Source: CAYRSS01 sp964426945
Lineage (GTDB): Bacteria; Planctomycetota; Phycisphaerae; UBA1845
Reading direction: 5' to 3'
NCBI GenBank assembly: GCA_964426945.1
Contig: CAYRSS010000020.1
Coordinates: 5,708-69,707, forward strand
Length of the DNA stretch: 64,000 bases
The notes under the pieces are model-generated. The model worked only from the letters and a program-made list of their open reading frames with translations, did not search any database and was not told the origin of the DNA. How positions within the stretch are numbered: position 1 is the first letter of the stretch; each line of letters begins with the position of its first letter. The position numbers and the translations under genes are program-made. Positions 61,019 through 64,000 of this stretch are shown piece after piece.

Positions 61019-63550
61019 ATGAAGCATCCCGCTATGATCTACGCCATACTTACGTTCGCCGCGTGGTCCGCGCCAGCGGCGCTTGGCAACGCGACGGTCA
61101 CCTGGACGACCGACGCCACGACCACGATCGATGAGCACGACATTGATCTCTCAGGCGTGCTGGTTCACGCCGGGACGTGGGGCTCGTCTACGATCACCGT
61201 CAACCTGGGCAGCGAGACCATCCTGTTTGAGGATCGTCCCCTGCTCCCAACCGACATGACGGACGGTGAGGCCGGCGCCAACGGCGGAGGTGAGACCGCC
61301 GAGCCTCCGCTGTTTGTCCCCCCCGGGCCGATTGACGCCGACTTCGAGGCTGTCATGGACAGCTTCATGTTCAACACGATCACGCCGACTGCGACCCTGG
61401 TTGTTACCCTCGACGGCCTTACTCCGGGCGCTGACTACCAGATTCAACTGTTCGTTTCCGATGACCGCGGCTGCTGCTCCACCAGAACCCACACCTGGCG
61501 CGACCGGATCGACGGGAGTGGCAACAACACGAGCACCTTCACGGGGGGATCGAGCTCCTACGTCATCGGCCGGTTCACGGCAGACGCCACCACGCAGCAG
61601 GTGTTTCAGGTCAGCAGCGCGGCCAACAGCCACATCCTGAACGCCTACGTCCTGCGCGAGGTCGTCGACACCGACGGCGACTGGGTGCTCGACGCGGAAG
61701 ACAACTGCCCGAACGCGCTCAACGTCGATCAGGCGGACGGCGATGGCGACGGCGTCGGCGACGCCTGCGACAACTGCCCCGGTACCGCGCCGGGGGTAGC
61801 GGTGGATCCACTCGGCTGCCCGTTCGGCGATGCGACCATCACCTGGACCACCGACGCCACGACCACGATCGATGAGAACGACATCGATCTCTCCGGCGTG
61901 CTGGTTCACGCCGGGACGTGGGGATCGCCGTCGGTGAGCGTCGACCTGGGCAGCGAAACCATCCTGTTTGAGGATCGTCCGGCTCTCCCGGCCAACATGA
62001 CGGATGGTGAGGCCGGCGCCAACAGCGAAGGTGAGCTTGCAGATGCGTCGCTCTTCCTCGCCACCGGGCCTCTCGACCCCAACTTCGACGCCGTCATGAA
62101 GAGCTTCATGTTCAACTCGATCCCTCTCTCGACGCAGTTGATCGTCACCCTGGATGGGCTTACGCCGGGCACCGACTACCAGATTCAGCTGTTCGCCTCC
62201 GATGACCGGGCCTGCTGTTTCGCCAGAACCCACACCTGGCGTGACCGGATCGACGGAAGCGGCAACAACACGAGCGGCTTTACGGGGGAATCGAGCTCCT
62301 ACGTCATCGGCCGATTCACGGCAAACGCCACCACCCAGCAGTTATTCCAGGTCAGCAGCAGCGCCAATAGCCACATCCTGAACGCCTACGTCCTGCGCGA
62401 GGTCGTCGACACCGACGGCGACTGGGTGCTCGACGCGGAAGACAACTGCCCGAACGCGCTCAACGTCGATCAGGCGGACGGCGATGGCGACGGCGTCGGC
62501 GACGCCTGCGACAACTGCCCCGGTACCGCGCCGGGGGTAGCGGTGGATCCACTCGGCTGCCCGTTCGGCGATGCGACCATCACCTGGACCACCGACGCCA
62601 CGACCACGATCGATGAGAACGACATCGATCTCTCCGGCGTGCTGGTTCACGCGGGGACGTGGGGTTCGCCGTCACAGAGCGTTGACCTTGGCACAGAGAC
62701 CATCCTGTTTGAGGATCGTCCGTTGCTCGCGGTCAACATGACGGATGGCGAGGCCGGCGCCAACGGCGGCGGTGAATCCTCACATCCGTCGCGGTTCATC
62801 CCCACGGTGCCTGTCGACCCGAACTTCGAAGCTGTCATGGACGGCTTCACGTTTAACTCAATCCCTGTTGGGACGGCGCTGGTCGTCACGCTTGATGGCC
62901 TGACACCCGGCCTCGACTACCAGGTTCAATTGTTCGTTTCGGACGATCGCCCATGCTGCATCGGCGACACGCATACCTGGCGCGACCGCTTCGACGGCAG
63001 CGGGAACAACACGAGCACCTTTACGGGCGGATCGAGTTCTTACGTCATCGGCCGGTTCACGGCGAACGCCACCACCCAGCAGGTCTTTCAGGTCAGCAGC
63101 GCGGCCAACAGCCACGCGCTGAACGCCTACGTGTTGCGCCAGGTTGTCCACACGGACGGCGCGTGCTGCATGGACGGGGCATGTTCGGTGACCACGCCCG
63201 AGGCCTGTTCGGTCTTCATCTGCGACGTGGCCGACCACCTGCCGGCCTCCTTCGCGGGCTGCTATGGCGATGCGGACGGCAATGGCGTGGTGAACGCGGG
63301 TGACCGTGGGTTTGTCAGCGCCAACATCGGTCAGACCGACGCCTCGCTGGTTTGCGTATACGACATGGACGGCAACGGCATAATCAACGCCGCCGACCGC
63401 GGATTCGTCTCAGCCAATATCGGTCTGTGCACGCCGCTGCCCGATTATCAGAACGGCAGCGGGCTTAACAACGGCGCACCCGACCCGCGCTTCGGGACGG
63501 CCACCTTCCAGGGGCTAGGCACGACGTGCGCGGAGACGGTCTGTCCATAG
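61019..63550 (+). CDS. Secreted triple-repeat protein with TSP3 linkers and class II dockerin-like module
   Basis: The 843-residue product has a signal peptide (about 1-23) and three repeats of 247 residues, each starting NATVTWTTDATTTID/DATITWTTDATTTID and containing LVVTLDGLTPG, HTWRDR(I/F)DGSGNNTS and SSYVIGRFTA. Repeats 1-2 and 2-3 are joined by TSP3-type linkers (DTDGDWVLDAEDNCPNAL, DGDGDGVGDACDNCPG). The C-terminal module GACCMDGACS, CDVADHLPASFAGCYGDADG, two NAGDRG/NAADRG loops and LCTPLPDYQNGSGLN matches those in 13918-15522 and 33690-35153. GAGGAG lies 8 nt before ATG 61019. It is transcribed away from the sigma/kinase pair of module 4. Confidence 0.87.
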   Translation: MKHPAMIYAILTFAAWSAPAALGNATVTWTTDATTTIDEHDIDLSGVLVHAGTWGSSTITVNLGSETILFEDRPLLPTDMTDGEAGANGGGETAEPPLFVPPGPIDADFEAVMDSFMFNTITPTATLVVTLDGLTPGADYQIQLFVSDDRGCCSTRTHTWRDRIDGSGNNTSTFTGGSSSYVIGRFTADATTQQVFQVSSAANSHILNAYVLREVVDTDGDWVLDAEDNCPNALNVDQADGDGDGVGDACDNCPGTAPGVAVDPLGCPFGDATITWTTDATTTIDENDIDLSGVLVHAGTWGSPSVSVDLGSETILFEDRPALPANMTDGEAGANSEGELADASLFLATGPLDPNFDAVMKSFMFNSIPLSTQLIVTLDGLTPGTDYQIQLFASDDRACCFARTHTWRDRIDGSGNNTSGFTGESSSYVIGRFTANATTQQLFQVSSSANSHILNAYVLREVVDTDGDWVLDAEDNCPNALNVDQADGDGDGVGDACDNCPGTAPGVAVDPLGCPFGDATITWTTDATTTIDENDIDLSGVLVHAGTWGSPSQSVDLGTETILFEDRPLLAVNMTDGEAGANGGGESSHPSRFIPTVPVDPNFEAVMDGFTFNSIPVGTALVVTLDGLTPGLDYQVQLFVSDDRPCCIGDTHTWRDRFDGSGNNTSTFTGGSSSYVIGRFTANATTQQVFQVSSAANSHALNAYVLRQVVHTDGACCMDGACSVTTPEACSVFICDVADHLPASFAGCYGDADGNGVVNAGDRGFVSANIGQTDASLVCVYDMDGNGIINAADRGFVSANIGLCTPLPDYQNGSGLNNGAPDPRFGTATFQGLGTTCAETVCP
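61628..61911 (+). repeat. 284-bp exact direct repeat, copy 1
   Basis: This stretch is identical to 62369-62652 (offset 741 bp, 247 codons). It covers the end of one repeat domain, the TSP3 linker, and the start of the next domain. Confidence 0.9.
62369..62652 (+). repeat. 284-bp exact direct repeat, copy 2
   Basis: Identical to 61628-61911, while the domain bodies around it have diverged, pointing to recent recombination or gene conversion between the two linkers. Confidence 0.9.
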
Positions 63551-63578
63551 GACAGCCCGCTCAATCCAAGTGGTCTAC

Positions 63579-63612
63579 ACCGCCCGCCACGGATTCGTTC
63601 GTGGCGGGCGGT
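63579..63612 (+). terminator. Hairpin after the triple-repeat gene
   Basis: A 13-bp perfect stem ACCGCCCGCCACG (63579-63591 with 63600-63612) lies 28 bp past the stop. There is no T-tract, but the strength suggests a transcript end. Confidence 0.6.
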
Positions 63613-63615
63613 CGC

Positions 63616-64000
63616 CGGCGGTTCGGGCGGAGATGCTCGTCTCCGCGGACTGGCTGGCCGCGCACCTGGAGGACCCCAACGTCGTGATCCTCCACGCCAC
63701 GGCCGAGCAGGCCGACTACGACGCGGGCCATGTCCCCGGCGCTCGGTTCGTGCCATGGAAAGACCTGACGGCCACCCGGGACGGGAGCATCAACGAGCTG
63801 CCGCCCGTGGCGGCGGTGCAGAAGCTCTTCGAACGCCTCGGCGTCGGCGAGACCGCCCGGATCGTCCTGTAAGGCGACAAGTCGGGCGAGGCGGTCACGC
63901 GCCACGTCTACGCCGGCGGGGCGCAGGTGCTGGAGGAGTACAGCATCGCCCCGAACGACGACGAGGCGCTGCTGCGCTGGTTCGTCCACGGCGAGAGCTT
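63616..64000 (+). pseudogene. Rhodanese fragment with the same TAA, running into RHS-like sequence
   Basis: 63616-63888 aligns without gaps to 56003-56275 at about 93 % identity, including the TAA stop (63870-63872). The signal peptide of the first copy is missing; the preceding bases are a hairpin. After GDKSGE the text turns into AVTRHVYAGGAQVLEEYSIA and LLRWFVHGES up to the window edge, which resembles the RHS/YD-repeat core (TRHVYxGxQVLEEY). The RHS-like part stays in the same frame as the rhodanese. So a rhodanese 5' fragment has been joined to an RHS-like piece that continues outside the window. Confidence 0.7.

Overview
The window looks like a chromosomal segment of a planctomycete, most plausibly a Phycisphaerae-like lineage. 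The evidence is high GC (about 65-70 % by eye), many secreted proteins ending in type I dockerin-like or thrombospondin type 3 Ca-binding repeats, a PEP-CTERM sorting signal, a class III-like prepilin signal, CxxCG...RCPEC zinc-ribbon membrane proteins, and repeated pairs of an ECF sigma factor with a membrane-anchored Ser/Thr kinase. No rRNA, tRNA, CRISPR array or intact transposase was seen.

Layout. (1) 1-11.4 kb is a carbohydrate locus. A minus-strand operon of secreted proteins (PEP-CTERM protein, pseudopilin, CBM/dockerin protein, and a truncated sugar-binding protein) is divergent from a plus-strand operon of GH1 beta-glucosidase, a secreted dockerin protein, and an ABC sugar importer (binding protein plus two permeases, no ATPase). 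A near-perfect LacI-type operator sits inside the divergent promoters at 4575-4592. (2) 11.5-19.1 kb holds a beta-propeller/dockerin protein, an N/D/G-rich repeat protein, and the first sigma/kinase pair. (3) 19.1-21.0 kb is a small accessory patch with a permease remnant, five REP-like palindromes, an orphan MafI-like immunity gene and a pentapeptide protein. (4) 21.0-26.1 kb carries GH94 phosphorylase, GH144-type glucanase and a LacI regulator, with the same operator in the GH144 promoter. Regions 1 and 4 therefore read as one split beta-gluco-oligosaccharide regulon. (5) 26.1-29.3 kb is a lower-GC patch with two zinc-ribbon membrane proteins and an unknown secreted protein. (6) 29.4-38.1 kb has prfC, a spermidine-synthase-like membrane protein, and three secreted proteins. 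(7) 38.3-41.6 kb is the second sigma/kinase pair. (8) 41.6-48.8 kb holds a MarR regulator with three operator-like palindromes, an MscS-type channel, OtsA, and an OtsB-GH15 fusion, which suggests an osmotic-stress block. (9) 48.9-63.6 kb has the third and fourth sigma/kinase pairs, both minus strand, each divergent from a large secreted repeat protein. Two copies of a rhodanese fragment share one in-frame TAA, and the second runs into an RHS-like sequence at the window edge.

The most striking pattern is a module seen four times. An ECF sigma gene followed by a transmembrane Ser/Thr kinase (TPR or WD40-like sensor region) is transcribed divergently from a large secreted protein, in three cases one with Ca-binding dockerin-like repeats. 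This suggests, by inference only, four parallel surface-sensing circuits that each control a cell-surface or extracellular structural protein.
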